64,000 nt of DNA from Nonlabens sp. YIK11 (lineage in GTDB: Bacteria > Bacteroidota > Bacteroidia > Flavobacteriales > Flavobacteriaceae). Of this stretch, positions 24,948 through 34,325 are shown one piece after another. How positions within the stretch are numbered: position 1 is the stretch's first letter; the number at the start of each line of letters is the position of its first letter. The translations under genes and the position numbers were made by a program. Location of the stretch: assembly GCF_001413925.1 (NCBI RefSeq), contig NZ_LBMJ01000001.1:2210001-2274000 (forward strand). Reading direction: 5' to 3'. The notes beneath the pieces are model-generated. The model was not told the DNA's origin. It ran no database searches and saw only the letters and a list, made by a program, of their open reading frames with translations.

Positions 24948-26495
24948 ATGAAGAAAACTCAATTATTATTCTCGAGTCTCATACTGGCCGCTGGCCTTGT
25001 GACGGCCCAACAACAAGATCCAGTGGTGGACGCCATGGTAAAAGAAGCCAGTGAAAACTCCCAATTGGAAAACCTAGCGCATGAACTTATGGATGTCGTG
25101 GGACCACGTCTAGTAGGTTCACCACAGATGAAAGCCGCTGGTGATTGGGCAGTGAATAAATACAAATCATGGGGCATCGATGCCAAAACCGAAAAATATG
25201 GCGACTGGCGCGGCTGGGAACGCGGTATCACGCACATTGACATGGTGGCACCTAGAGTACAAACACTACAGGGAATGCAACTGGCCTGGAGTCCTAGCAC
25301 CGGTAAAAAAGGAGTACGCGGTGAAGTCGTGGCACTTCCTACCGTTTCCAATGAAGCAGAATTCCAAAATTGGTTGAAAACCATTAAAGGTAAAATTGTC
25401 TTGACATCCATGCCGCAACCTACCGGTAGACCAGATGAAAACTGGGAAGAGTTCGCAACACCAGAATCCTTTGAGAAAATGAAGGAAATGCGCGATACAC
25501 TCAACCAGCAGTTTAGAAAAAACATGAGTAATATGGGTGTTTCTTCCCGCGATTTGGATTCCGTTCTTGAAAAAGCTGGCGCTATTGCGGTAATTTCATC
25601 CAACTGGTCTAGAGGTTTTGGAGTTAATAAGATCTTCAGCACCAGTACAGAAAAGATTCCTGAAATCGACCTAGAACTGGAAGACTACGGTATGTTATGG
25701 AGGCTGGCAGAATCAGGTCACAAACCAGAAGTAAACATTGTAGCCGAATCTAAAGACCTAGGAAAACAACCTACATTCAACACGATAGCAGAAATTAAAG
25801 GAACTGAAAAACCAGATGAATATGTGGTGCTATCAGCGCACTTTGATTCTTGGGATGGCGGTACTGGAGCGACTGATAATGGTACGGGAACCATCACCAT
25901 GATGGAGGCTGCAAGATTGCTTAAAAAGCACTACCCTAATCCAAAGCGTACGATTATTGTAGGCCTTTGGGGCAGCGAGGAACAAGGTTTGAACGGTTCT
26001 AGAGCTTATGTAGAAGATCATCCTGAAATCGTTGAAGGCGTACAGGCTGTATTCAATCAGGATAACGGTACTGGTCGTGTCGTGAACTTATCTGGTGGTG
26101 GTTTTCTATATTCCTATGACTACTTGAGCAGATGGCTTAGTGCGGTACCCAATGATATTACCAAGCATATTGAAACGAGTTTCCCAGGTTCACCAGCACG
26201 TGGTGGATCTGACTATGCATCCTTCCAGGCTGCTGGTGCGCCAGCATTTAGTTTGAGCTCTATAAGCTGGGATTACTGGAATTACACCTGGCATACCAAT
26301 AGAGATACATATGATAAAATAGTTTTTGACGACGTGCGCAACAATGCGATCTTGACTGCGATCTTGGCTTACAAAGCCAGTGAAGATCCTGAAAAGGCCT
26401 CTCGTGAAAAGGCTGTATTGCCTATCAACCGTCGTACTGGTGAGCCTAGTGAATGGCCTACACCACGATCTCCCACAAGATTGGGCGGTATGTAA
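24948..26495 (+). CDS. Exported M28-family zinc peptidase
   Basis: A 515-residue peptidase with a signal peptide ending GLVTAQ. It has the M28 layout with a PA-like insert (about residues 90-250) and the zinc site: LSAHFDSWDGGTGATDNGTG supplies His and Asp, WGSEEQGLNGS supplies the Glu pair, and FNQDNGTG and WHTNRDTYDK carry the remaining ligands. Such enzymes are aminopeptidases or carboxypeptidase Q-like dipeptidases that work in the periplasm or outside the cell. No T9SS sorting domain is present. A good terminator follows. Confidence 0.92.
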   Translation: MKKTQLLFSSLILAAGLVTAQQQDPVVDAMVKEASENSQLENLAHELMDVVGPRLVGSPQMKAAGDWAVNKYKSWGIDAKTEKYGDWRGWERGITHIDMVAPRVQTLQGMQLAWSPSTGKKGVRGEVVALPTVSNEAEFQNWLKTIKGKIVLTSMPQPTGRPDENWEEFATPESFEKMKEMRDTLNQQFRKNMSNMGVSSRDLDSVLEKAGAIAVISSNWSRGFGVNKIFSTSTEKIPEIDLELEDYGMLWRLAESGHKPEVNIVAESKDLGKQPTFNTIAEIKGTEKPDEYVVLSAHFDSWDGGTGATDNGTGTITMMEAARLLKKHYPNPKRTIIVGLWGSEEQGLNGSRAYVEDHPEIVEGVQAVFNQDNGTGRVVNLSGGGFLYSYDYLSRWLSAVPNDITKHIETSFPGSPARGGSDYASFQAAGAPAFSLSSISWDYWNYTWHTNRDTYDKIVFDDVRNNAILTAILAYKASEDPEKASREKAVLPINRRTGEPSEWPTPRSPTRLGGM

Positions 26496-26516
26496 AAGCA
26501 GCTGGATCTATTCCAT

Positions 26517-26550
26517 AAAAAAGCCATTCTAGTGATAGAATGGCTTTTCT
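26517..26550. terminator. Terminator after the M28 peptidase
   Basis: AAAAAGCCATTCTA pairs with TAGAATGGCTTTT around GTGA. It can serve both convergent genes. Confidence 0.88.
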
Positions 26551-26568
26551 TATATCGTATGAAAGCGT

Positions 26569-26754
26569 TTAAGAATTTGCTTTCTTTTCCTTTTCCAGTT
26601 TCTTGGCTTCTCTCTTCATTTTCATTTTTTCAAGCATGGTACCTGTAATCCAATAAGGGATCGCAAATGCCGTTAAGAAAATCATTAACCAGAACCCTAT
26701 CGTTAGAATTGCTGCAAATGCTAAAAAGCCTAAATATTGATCAAATTCAAACAT
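26569..26754 (-). CDS. Small membrane protein of unknown function
   Basis: A 61-residue protein with two hydrophobic stretches (residues about 8-38) and a strongly basic tail rich in Lys and Glu (KMKMKREAKKLEKEKK). It is flanked by a terminator and the fumarase promoter region and has a clean start and stop. I do not recognise a family. Confidence 0.6.
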   Translation of the reverse strand: MFEFDQYLGFLAFAAILTIGFWLMIFLTAFAIPYWITGTMLEKMKMKREAKKLEKEKKANS

Positions 26755-26869
26755 AACTTTTGTTTAGATACTGCAAAGATAGTGGCTGCAGGCATAAAAT
26801 AAAACTTGCAGGTATACTTTATTAACAAAAATCTTCTGTTTGATGTGAATAAAGTGGTGTGGATAAGTT

Positions 26870-26885
26870 CGCTTTCGCGAAAGCG
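26870..26885. repeat. Palindrome CGCTTTCGCGAAAGCG, intergenic
   Basis: Perfect 16-bp copy about 75 bp upstream of the fumarase promoter box. Confidence 0.9.
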
Positions 26886-26960
26886 ATAACCTCAAAAGTC
26901 ACTGTGCAAATCTTAAGAACAATTTATTGAGGTTGATTCAGCCATAAGCGCGGTGAACTC

Positions 26961-26968
26961 TATATTTG
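26961..26968 (+). promoter_or_regulatory. TATATTTG promoter box of fumC
   Basis: TAnnTTTG match 15 bases before the ATG at 26984; it overlaps the TTG at 26966, ruling that out as a start. Confidence 0.65.
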
Positions 26969-26983
26969 TGTAAAATCAACTCC

Positions 26984-28378
26984 ATGGAACACCGTATAGA
27001 AAAAGATACCATGGGACCCATAGAGGTTCCAGCAGATAAATTGTGGGGCGCGCAAACACAGCGTTCCCGTGAGAATTTTAAGATAGGTCCATCTGGCAGT
27101 ATGCCGCTGGAAATAATTTATGGCTTTGCCTATCTCAAAAAAGCGGCGGCTTATACTAATGAAGAGCTAGGTGTCCTCGCCACTGAAAAGCGCGATTTGA
27201 TCGCCCAGGTCTGTGATGAGATTCTAGATGGGAAACATGACGATCAATTCCCATTGGTGATCTGGCAAACCGGTTCTGGAACGCAATCCAACATGAATGT
27301 GAACGAGGTAATTGCCAACCGCGCCCACCAGATTGCAGGTAAAAAAATAGGCGAAGGTGACAAAACCATACAACCCAACGACGACGTCAATAAATCCCAA
27401 AGCAGTAACGATACTTTCCCAACAGGAATGCATATTGCCTGCTATAAAAGAATTGTAGAAGACACCATTCCTGGGATCATCCAGTTGCGCAATACATTGC
27501 ACGAGAAAAGCCAGGAATTTAGCGAAGTAGTCAAAATAGGACGCACACACTTGATGGATGCGACTCCATTGACTTTGGGTCAAGAATTTTCAGGATATGT
27601 TTCCCAGTTGGATCACGGTATCATTGCTTTGGAGCATACCTTGGATCATTTGAGTGAATTGGCTCTAGGTGGAACCGCTGTGGGAACAGGACTCAACACA
27701 CCAGACGGCTATGACGTTAAAGTGGCAGGCTATATTGCAGAATTCACAGGCCTACCTTTCAAAACAGCCGATAATAAATTTGAAGCCTTGGCGGCTCATG
27801 ATGCTTTGGTAGAAACGCATGGAGCATTAAAGCAAGTGGCTGTTTCCTTAAATAAAATTGCTAATGACATACGAATGCTGGCCAGTGGACCACGCAGCGG
27901 TATTGGCGAAATTATCATCCCAGCAAACGAACCAGGAAGTTCCATCATGCCAGGAAAAGTGAACCCAACCCAATGTGAAGCATTGACGATGGTAAGTGCT
28001 CAAGTAATGGGTAACGATGTCACGGTAAGCGTTGGTGGTATGCAAGGTCAATATGAACTGAACGTTTTCAAACCAGTCATGGCTGCTGCCGTCTTGCAAA
28101 GCGCCCAATTGATAGGTGATGCTTGTAGAAGTTTTGAAGAACACTGTGCTGCGGGAATCGAACCTAATCATACGCGCATCAAGGATTTATTGAACAACTC
28201 TTTAATGCTGGTTACCGCCTTGAATACCAAGATAGGCTACTACAAAGCCGCCGAAATAGCCAACAAGGCTCATGAAGAAGGCACTACGTTAAAAGAAGCT
28301 GCCGTAGCCACAGGCTACCTAACTGCTGAAGAGTTTGACGAATGGGTCAGACCTGAGGATATGGTTGGGAAGCGATAG
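26984..28378 (+). CDS. fumC: Class II fumarate hydratase
   Basis: A 464-residue class II fumarase that interconverts fumarate and L-malate in the TCA cycle. Seen: the lyase signature [13 protein letters not shown] at about residue 320, [21 protein letters not shown] near 100, [13 protein letters not shown] at about 140, and [20 protein letters not shown] at about 190 with the catalytic His. Length and order match FumC. The ATG at 26984 (MEHRIEKDT) is preferred because a TTG start at 26966 falls within the promoter box. Single gene with its own terminator. Confidence 0.96.
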   Translation: MEHRIEKDTMGPIEVPADKLWGAQTQRSRENFKIGPSGSMPLEIIYGFAYLKKAAAYTNEELGVLATEKRDLIAQVCDEILDGKHDDQFPLVIWQTGSGTQSNMNVNEVIANRAHQIAGKKIGEGDKTIQPNDDVNKSQSSNDTFPTGMHIACYKRIVEDTIPGIIQLRNTLHEKSQEFSEVVKIGRTHLMDATPLTLGQEFSGYVSQLDHGIIALEHTLDHLSELALGGTAVGTGLNTPDGYDVKVAGYIAEFTGLPFKTADNKFEALAAHDALVETHGALKQVAVSLNKIANDIRMLASGPRSGIGEIIIPANEPGSSIMPGKVNPTQCEALTMVSAQVMGNDVTVSVGGMQGQYELNVFKPVMAAAVLQSAQLIGDACRSFEEHCAAGIEPNHTRIKDLLNNSLMLVTALNTKIGYYKAAEIANKAHEEGTTLKEAAVATGYLTAEEFDEWVRPEDMVGKR

Positions 28379-28399
28379 TATTTTCAACAAAATCAAAGG

Positions 28400-28429
28400 A
28401 AAATCCCAACCGTTCGGTTGGGATTTTTT
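28400..28429 (+). terminator. fumC terminator
   Basis: AAATCCCAACCG pairs with CGGTTGGGATTT, followed by a T run. Confidence 0.92.
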
Positions 28430-28546
28430 ATGTACTAATGTGTCTTGATAAGGTTCATTTAAAACATAGCCTACTGTAAGTTAAAGAGATAGTTGACTAC
28501 TCTTAGATATATGGCACGACTTGTTGCCATATGCTAATCTGCCAAC

Positions 28547-29446
28547 ATGCTGCAAAATAATCAACTACTCAACAAATCCTTTGATGTACTTCTTTCAGAT
28601 AAAACACGAGGCATTGTAGAGCGTGTCATCCTTATCATCGCGCTCATCAGTTTCTTTATCCATTTGTTATTGATCTATCTGGTGAAATTTGAGGTGATCA
28701 CCTTTCAAAATCTTCCAGAATTACTGGAGAACCCAATCTCATCTGTTTATACACCTTTCTCCTTTATATTGATTTATGAGGTCTATCTGCTAATTTATTA
28801 TCTACCCAAATCGTTTACGACCTATATCATCAAGCAGTATGAGATCATTACGCTCATTATCATCCGTAAGCTGTTTAAGGACCTATCTGCTTTAAAGCTA
28901 AGTTCTGACTGGTTTGAGATCAAAGGAGACCTGCAGTTTACCTATGACATCATCGCTTCTCTAGTCCTATTCTACCTCATTTATTTATTCCAGAAGCAAG
29001 GCAAGAAAAAGTATATCAGCGAGAAAATTGACCAGAAGATTATTCAGAGCTTTATATTTCAAAAGAAAACCATCGCTGTTTTCCTGTTGCCATTATTCTT
29101 TGGCATGGCGCTGTATACTTTAATAGATTGGGTGATAGGAGTCGCCGGCACCAGCGATCAAGTTGGTGCTTTTGAGAGCATCAATAATCTGTTTTTTGAC
29201 CAATTCTTTACCATTTTGATCCTAGTTGACGTCGTGCTTTTACTCATTAGCTTTTTCTACACGCACCATTTTCATAAGATCATCAGAAACTCTGGATTCA
29301 TCATATCTACGATACTCATTCGCATGTCCTTTGGTGTGGACGACTTGATCAGCACGGTACTCATCGTCGTTGCTGTGGCCTTTGGCCTTTGCATCATTGC
29401 GATTCATAACCGCTATGAAAAAAGCGATCTTGAAGACCAAGTGTGA
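28547..29446 (+). CDS. Polytopic membrane protein of unknown function
   Basis: A 299-residue protein with about seven hydrophobic helices. A cytoplasmic N-terminus (NKSFDVLLSDKTRGIVER) precedes helix 1; helices cluster at about 25-45, 65-85, 130-150, 175-195, 210-240 and 255-285. A basic loop (QKQGKKKYISEKIDQK) lies in the middle. The segment YIIKQYEIITLIIIRKLFKDLSAL has the regular basic pattern of an amphipathic linker. I do not recognise a family. It is monocistronic. Confidence 0.7.
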   Translation: MLQNNQLLNKSFDVLLSDKTRGIVERVILIIALISFFIHLLLIYLVKFEVITFQNLPELLENPISSVYTPFSFILIYEVYLLIYYLPKSFTTYIIKQYEIITLIIIRKLFKDLSALKLSSDWFEIKGDLQFTYDIIASLVLFYLIYLFQKQGKKKYISEKIDQKIIQSFIFQKKTIAVFLLPLFFGMALYTLIDWVIGVAGTSDQVGAFESINNLFFDQFFTILILVDVVLLLISFFYTHHFHKIIRNSGFIISTILIRMSFGVDDLISTVLIVVAVAFGLCIIAIHNRYEKSDLEDQV

Positions 29447-29487
29447 AAAACTGAACTAGGTACTCGTTTAAGAGAAGATATTAAGTG

Positions 29488-29528
29488 TCGAACTTTCGCG
29501 CCTGCCTGTCGGTAGACAGGAAATCGAA
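29488..29528. repeat. Composite nested palindrome
   Basis: Arms TCGAACTTTCGCG and AAATCGAA flank an inner inverted repeat CCTGTC (29505-29510) with GACAGG (29515-29520). Lies between convergent genes. Confidence 0.8.
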
Positions 29529-29530
29529 CT

Positions 29531-32500
29531 CTATTTCAACCTTTTCTTACCGTACACCTTTTTTTCTCTCCATAGGGCAAATCCTGCTAGGATAGCCACG
29601 AATGCGAGTGATCCGAAAATGGCTTGATAGGAAATGATCTGGTCACCACTAGCATAACTGTGCAGTCCAGATAGGTAAAAATTCACTCCAAAATAGGTCA
29701 TCATCACGCTGTAAAAAGCCAACACAGACCATAGATTGAACGTCCAGCGGCCTTTCAAGCCTGGAACCAATCTCAAGTGCAGTACAAAGGCATAAACGAA
29801 AATGGTAATCAAAGCCCAAGTTTCCTTAGGATCCCAACCCCAGTAACGTCCCCAACTTTCATTAGCCCACATGGCTCCCAAAAAGTTACCTATGGTCAAC
29901 ATGATCAAGCCTACCGTCAAAGAAACCTCGTTGATGTAGGTCAACTCTTTGATGTTAAGATCCATTTTCTTTTTATTCTTCTTAGACGAGAAAATCATCA
30001 AGATCAAGGTCACGATACCTAGAATCATCCCCAAGGCAAATGGCCCATAACTACCTACAATCACGGCAACGTGAATCATTAACCAGTATGAATCCAGTAC
30101 CGGTTGAAGGTTGGCTATCGATGGATCGAGCCAGTTCAATTGCGCCACCCATAATATAATGGCGACCACAAAAGCCGTGCTGGCAATAGTCATTTCACTT
30201 TTTCTTCCAAACATCAACCCAAAGGCCATGGTAGCCCAAGCGACATAAATCAAGGATTCATAAGCATCTGACCATGGTGCGTGACCACTCAAATACCAGC
30301 GAACCGCCAGCGCAAGAGTGTGTACCAAGAAGATCCCAAAAATGGCATACTTGTGAAATTTAATCGTCCAGCGGATTTCTTTCATAGGCCTAACGATCTC
30401 AACGATCAATAGGATCAGCATCACGACTCCAAACCACACGTACCATTTGTACAAGCTCTTGAAGACGTCATATTTGTTGTAAAGGATTTCTGCCTCAATC
30501 TTGTCTTCTGATGGCATCACATCGGTACCATAAGCGCGCTGAAATTCAAATAGACTATTGAGCGCAGTATTGGCTCTTAAATAATCACCTGTCTGGTTAC
30601 CTTCATTAAGTAATGTCGTATATGCTGGTACAAAATCCCTTACAAAATTATAATCGCCTTCACGTTCAAAGCCAGCCTCATCTCTTTCCAGTGCAGAATA
30701 CCAAGTATTATTTTCTGCATTGGGATTAGGGAAAATCTTTAAAATCGAACCACTGATGACTTGGTCCAGCAAACCAACGCTAAAGTTGATATCAATAAAT
30801 TCGTTTTGAATATTGGTTTTGACGTCGGCACTGTTGGCATCGTCCAAGAACGGACTTAATTTATAGCCACCTACCTCGCCGTTAGGTTTTCTAAAGAAAT
30901 CCATACCGCTGGCATACGAGCGACTTTTATCCACATCAATAACCGATTTTAAAGAATCGTTCTTGTAATACAATTTGATAATGGGCACCTCAAACCAAAG
31001 TTGGCCCATTTGCATCATGCTTATAAGCGTTTGTTCTGGAGATAAGCGCACTGTGGAATCGCCCACTTTTGCCTCATAATAATCACGCTCTGACATGCGT
31101 CGCAGCACCTCAGATGCTAGAGTTGCGATAGGCTTCATACGACCATTGTCCTGTACCACTACTCTACCAAAACGGTCTGCCTGTGCCTTGGGAACCATAT
31201 TTGCCACGATGATGCTATCTAAAACCCGCAATGGGATTTCTGGAAGTACCTGTGGCGTGGCAGGTGCCGCTTGTTCTGCTTTCATGGCGTCTGCCGGCAT
31301 GTTGGTACTAACACCATCACGACTTTCCATGGAGGTGTCTCCATCTACAGTCTCAAGGTCATGTCCTGCATGATTTTGAAAGGCAGGTTGTTGGACCGCG
31401 TGGTTGTGACCCGTATGATCTACCGCAACGCTGTCAGTTTGTGTAGGTGGTTGTTGGTAATTCGCCATTTCGGCTACGCTCAATGCAGGTTTCGCGAAAG
31501 CGAAACTACCACTCATCAACACTGCGATCATCAACACTTTTTTAGCTTTACGCTTCTCTACTCGATTGATCAATCTGCGCAGCTCACCAAATCTGGTATT
31601 AGGATCAAAGATCAAAGCCATCATCGCTATGTACAACAAAATATATCCAGCATAGGTAACAGCCTTACCCCAGAAGTCATGATTTACCGACAGGTGTGTT
31701 CCCAGCTCATCTGGATCAAAACCAGATTGGAAAAATCTAAAACCAGCTTTGTCCAAAACGTGGTTCATATAAATACGTTCTTCAGTTTTGGTACTATCAG
31801 CATCGTTGACCACGACCTGACTCTCAAACGCAGAATAACCTTTTTCCGTTCCAGGATATTTAGTGGCGATAAAGTCTTTGAGAGTGATGCTAAAGGGAAG
31901 TTCGCGGTCAATAGATCCATATTTCATATAAAATTTTAGACCGTTAATGTCAGTGCTGGAATAATCTGTCAAGATGCCTTTTCCACCCATCAATTCAATG
32001 CGTTGCTCATCATCACCGCTGCGCAAGGTTCCAATAAGGCCATATGCTTTAGCCGATGTAGGTTCTGCACTCGCCACAATACCTACTTCTCCTTGCTGTA
32101 TAGGTTCTGGAATGACAAACTGCATTCCTGCCATGTTGTACAGGGAACGCAACTGTAATGGTTGGAGAGAATCTGCAAAGACCTCGCCCTTTTGCTGGTC
32201 TGCCATTCTTAGGTAATCACCTTCAAAAGGTGTCTGGATGGAGTAACCATTCCAGTTCTCGATAATGTTGATCATGCCTTTCTCGGCCGCTTCTTGAGGA
32301 TCTTTGTTTACGGCAAAAAGAACACCGTGAATACTAGCTTCCTCGCCATCTTTTATCAAGTGATCATGTCTGGATCCAGATCCAGCTTCAACAATCTTGA
32401 GGTAACGATCGCCATTTTCACTAGGCTTTAATCCTTCTACCGCGTCATAAATAAGCGTATCTACTTGAAAGCTGACCTCTTTGTCATAGAATTCAAAAGT

Positions 32501-32968
32501 TTCCACATCGTCATAATCATAGCGGCTTAACAAGACTTCTTCTCTCACTTCACGTTGCATGGGATTCCCGTTGGGATCCTCGCCCTGGATCAAAACGCTG
32601 TAATACGTCTCATCACTTAAAAAGGTATCTTCTGTCTGGCCTTCACGTATCAACATCATTCCTTCATAAGAAATGTATCTCGTGATTCCAGCGCCTATGA
32701 TGATAAGAATCCATGACAAGTGCATGGTGAGCGTTGCCCATTTCTTCCACTGCCATAATTGATAGCGTTTGATGTTACCTATAAAGTTGAGCATCAACCA
32801 CAACATCAAGGCGCTAAACCACCAAGTATTATATACCCAAAGCTTTGAAGTAGGCGTGTCGTAGGAGTTTTCAATAAAGGTACCGACGGCCATGCTTATC
32901 GCAAAAACAATCAGTAAAATGGACATGGTTCTAGTGGAGAAAAGAATCGCTATTATCCTGTCTTTCAT
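29531..32968 (-). CDS. Fused cytochrome c maturation protein CcsB-CcsA (ResB-ResC)
   Basis: A 1145-residue fusion of system II cytochrome c synthesis. N-terminal third: ResB/CcsB-like, with transmembrane helices near 10-30, 55-75 and 90-110 and a long periplasmic part ending near 460 (helix WGKAVTYAGYILLYIAMMALI). Then a loosely conserved linker with a His-rich stretch (HTGHNHAVQQ, NHAGHD). C-terminal third: CcsA with eight helices and the heme-binding WWD motif WGRYWGWDPKETWALIT. It moves heme and joins it to apocytochromes at the outer face of the inner membrane. The start is 32968 (MKDRIIAILF); the frame stays open to 33163, but that part overlaps the divergent gene and lies upstream of the TATCTTTG box at 32988-32995. 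Confidence 0.93.
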   Translation of the reverse strand: MKDRIIAILFSTRTMSILLIVFAISMAVGTFIENSYDTPTSKLWVYNTWWFSALMLWLMLNFIGNIKRYQLWQWKKWATLTMHLSWILIIIGAGITRYISYEGMMLIREGQTEDTFLSDETYYSVLIQGEDPNGNPMQREVREEVLLSRYDYDDVETFEFYDKEVSFQVDTLIYDAVEGLKPSENGDRYLKIVEAGSGSRHDHLIKDGEEASIHGVLFAVNKDPQEAAEKGMINIIENWNGYSIQTPFEGDYLRMADQQKGEVFADSLQPLQLRSLYNMAGMQFVIPEPIQQGEVGIVASAEPTSAKAYGLIGTLRSGDDEQRIELMGGKGILTDYSSTDINGLKFYMKYGSIDRELPFSITLKDFIATKYPGTEKGYSAFESQVVVNDADSTKTEERIYMNHVLDKAGFRFFQSGFDPDELGTHLSVNHDFWGKAVTYAGYILLYIAMMALIFDPNTRFGELRRLINRVEKRKAKKVLMIAVLMSGSFAFAKPALSVAEMANYQQPPTQTDSVAVDHTGHNHAVQQPAFQNHAGHDLETVDGDTSMESRDGVSTNMPADAMKAEQAAPATPQVLPEIPLRVLDSIIVANMVPKAQADRFGRVVVQDNGRMKPIATLASEVLRRMSERDYYEAKVGDSTVRLSPEQTLISMMQMGQLWFEVPIIKLYYKNDSLKSVIDVDKSRSYASGMDFFRKPNGEVGGYKLSPFLDDANSADVKTNIQNEFIDINFSVGLLDQVISGSILKIFPNPNAENNTWYSALERDEAGFEREGDYNFVRDFVPAYTTLLNEGNQTGDYLRANTALNSLFEFQRAYGTDVMPSEDKIEAEILYNKYDVFKSLYKWYVWFGVVMLILLIVEIVRPMKEIRWTIKFHKYAIFGIFLVHTLALAVRWYLSGHAPWSDAYESLIYVAWATMAFGLMFGRKSEMTIASTAFVVAIILWVAQLNWLDPSIANLQPVLDSYWLMIHVAVIVGSYGPFALGMILGIVTLILMIFSSKKNKKKMDLNIKELTYINEVSLTVGLIMLTIGNFLGAMWANESWGRYWGWDPKETWALITIFVYAFVLHLRLVPGLKGRWTFNLWSVLAFYSVMMTYFGVNFYLSGLHSYASGDQIISYQAIFGSLAFVAILAGFALWREKKVYGKKRLK
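31491..31507. repeat. Palindrome copy inside ccsBA
   Basis: TTTCGCGAAAGCGAAAC, with a truncated arm; encodes FAFAK on the minus strand after a hydrophobic stretch in the linker between the CcsB and CcsA parts. Confidence 0.8.
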
Positions 32969-32987
32969 AGGTCTATTTAAAGGTGTG

Positions 32988-32995
32988 CAAAGATA
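32988..32995 (-). promoter_or_regulatory. TATCTTTG promoter box of ccsBA
   Basis: Minus-strand TAnnTTTG match 20 bases before the chosen start at 32968. Confidence 0.6.
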
Positions 32996-33021
32996 CTTTA
33001 CAAAAGCCGCAATGCCATACC

Positions 33022-33051
33022 TTGTCTGTCGCTTGTTACTTCCTATTTTTA
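33022..33051 (+). promoter_or_regulatory. Promoter of the DUF2520-kdsC-ubiA-maf operon
   Basis: TTG at 33022-33024, 19-bp spacer, TATTTTTA at 33044-33051. The ATG follows after 4 bases, so the message is probably leaderless. Confidence 0.6.
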
Positions 33052-33055
33052 CAGT

Positions 33056-33808
33056 ATGATCAGTGTTTTTGTCATAGGTACCGGTAATCTGGGAATGCAA
33101 TTGTGTAGCGCGCTGGAAACTGCTGTAGATTCTCAAGTCAAGCTTGTTGGATATACGAACCAAAGCGGTTCAAAACTTTCAGAAATCAATGCGCCATTGT
33201 TCAAAGAAAACTGGCCGCCATGCGATCTTTACATCATCGCGGTACCAGACGATGCGATTCAAGAAGTAAGTCAGTTCGTGCCTCAAAATCAGGCCGTGGC
33301 GCATACCAGCGGTAGCGTTCCTATGAATGTTTTGGCACGACATGAGCAGCATGGTGTTCTCTACATCCCGCAAACTTTTACCAAATACCGAAGAGCGGCT
33401 TTGGAAGAAGTTACCGTATGCCTGGAATCTAACTCACAGGAAATTGATGAAAAATTGAGGTTGGTGGCTGGTACGCTTTCGCGAAAGCGAACTCATATCA
33501 ACTCCACGCAACGACAACAACTTCATCTTGCCGCTGTCTATATGAACAATTTTGTCAATCACTGTTATTTCAAATCTGCGGAAATCCTAAAAAACGCCGA
33601 CCTTGATCAAGACCTTCTAAATGAATTGAGGGCAGAAACGCTCACAAATGCTCAGTCCACAACCGCTCAAGAGGCACAAACGGGACCAGCGCGCCGTGGT
33701 GACCAAAAAACCATCGAGCGTCATTTGAAGCAATTAAAAGAAGAAGATCAAGCCATGTATCTGGCCATAAGTGAATCCATCAAACGTACCTATGAAGACG
33801 AATTATAA
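33056..33808 (+). CDS. Rossmann-fold DUF2520 protein
   Basis: A 250-residue protein with an N-terminal NAD(P)-binding Rossmann domain (VFVIGTGNLGMQLCSAL, then DLYIIAVPDDAI and AHTSGSVPM) and a C-terminal helical DUF2520 domain (about 130-245, with QQLHLAAVYMNNFVNHCY and TGPARRGDQKTIERHL). Layout resembles pyrroline-5-carboxylate or ketopantoate reductases but the substrate is unknown. A perfect palindrome (33474-33489) is read as LSRKR at residues 141-145, in the linker between domains. It leads the operon; its end overlaps kdsC by 17 bp. Confidence 0.85.
   Translation: MISVFVIGTGNLGMQLCSALETAVDSQVKLVGYTNQSGSKLSEINAPLFKENWPPCDLYIIAVPDDAIQEVSQFVPQNQAVAHTSGSVPMNVLARHEQHGVLYIPQTFTKYRRAALEEVTVCLESNSQEIDEKLRLVAGTLSRKRTHINSTQRQQLHLAAVYMNNFVNHCYFKSAEILKNADLDQDLLNELRAETLTNAQSTTAQEAQTGPARRGDQKTIERHLKQLKEEDQAMYLAISESIKRTYEDEL
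33474..33489. repeat. Palindrome inside the DUF2520 gene
   Basis: Perfect 16-bp copy read in the CTT TCG CGA AAG frame (LSRK) between the two protein domains. Confidence 0.9.
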
Positions 33809-34325
33809 GAAACTGCTCACTAATATCAAGGCCTTTATTTTTGACGTCGATGGCGTGCTAACGGATGGTCGACTGCTAATTTCAGATAGTGGTGAATTAC
33901 TGCGCACCATGAATGCCAAGGATGGCTATGCAATGAAAACCGCATTAAATAATGGATATCTGGTCTGCATTATAACTGGTGGTAAAAATGAAGGTGTCAA
34001 ATCCAGACTACTGGGACTAGGCGTTAATGACGTGTTTCTGGACGCTCACGATAAAATGAAGGAGCTCCAGGAATATATGGATAAACACGATTTAACAGCA
34101 GAAGAGCTACTATACATGGGCGACGATATGCCTGACGTTCCCGTTTTGGAACATGTAGGACTGGCTAGCTGTCCACAGGATGCCATTCCAGAAGTCAAAG
34201 CGGTTTGCGATTATATTTCCCACAAAAAAGGTGGCGATGCCTGTGTACGCGATGTCATTGAGCAAGTCATGAAAGTGCATGGTAAATGGAAGGTGGAATA
34301 TGGTAAAAACGCCGCTAGCAGTTGA
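33792..34325 (+). CDS. kdsC: KdsC-like HAD phosphatase (Kdo-8-phosphate phosphatase)
   Basis: A 177-residue small HAD hydrolase. Motif I is FIFDVDGVLTDGR, the TDG form typical of KdsC; motif II IITGGKNEG; motif III/IV lysine and MGDDMPDVPVLE. KdsC removes phosphate from Kdo-8-phosphate in the synthesis of Kdo for lipopolysaccharide core. ATG 33792 is chosen; it lies inside the end of the DUF2520 gene, and an upstream GTG (33771) has no better context. Followed by ubiA with a start that overlaps its stop. Confidence 0.88.
   Translation: MKTNYKKLLTNIKAFIFDVDGVLTDGRLLISDSGELLRTMNAKDGYAMKTALNNGYLVCIITGGKNEGVKSRLLGLGVNDVFLDAHDKMKELQEYMDKHDLTAEELLYMGDDMPDVPVLEHVGLASCPQDAIPEVKAVCDYISHKKGGDACVRDVIEQVMKVHGKWKVEYGKNAASS

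Noticed and set aside
24959..25642. Long open frame antisense to the M28 peptidase
   Set aside because: Shadow of the plus-strand codon pattern, no start signal, and the plus-strand peptidase is clearly real.
31271..31939. 222-residue plus-strand frame inside ccsBA
   Set aside because: Antisense to CcsBA; no signal, domain or promoter.
32969..33163. N-terminal extension of CcsBA
   Set aside because: It overlaps the divergent DUF2520 gene and lies upstream of the promoter box; MKDRIIAILF fits the family start.
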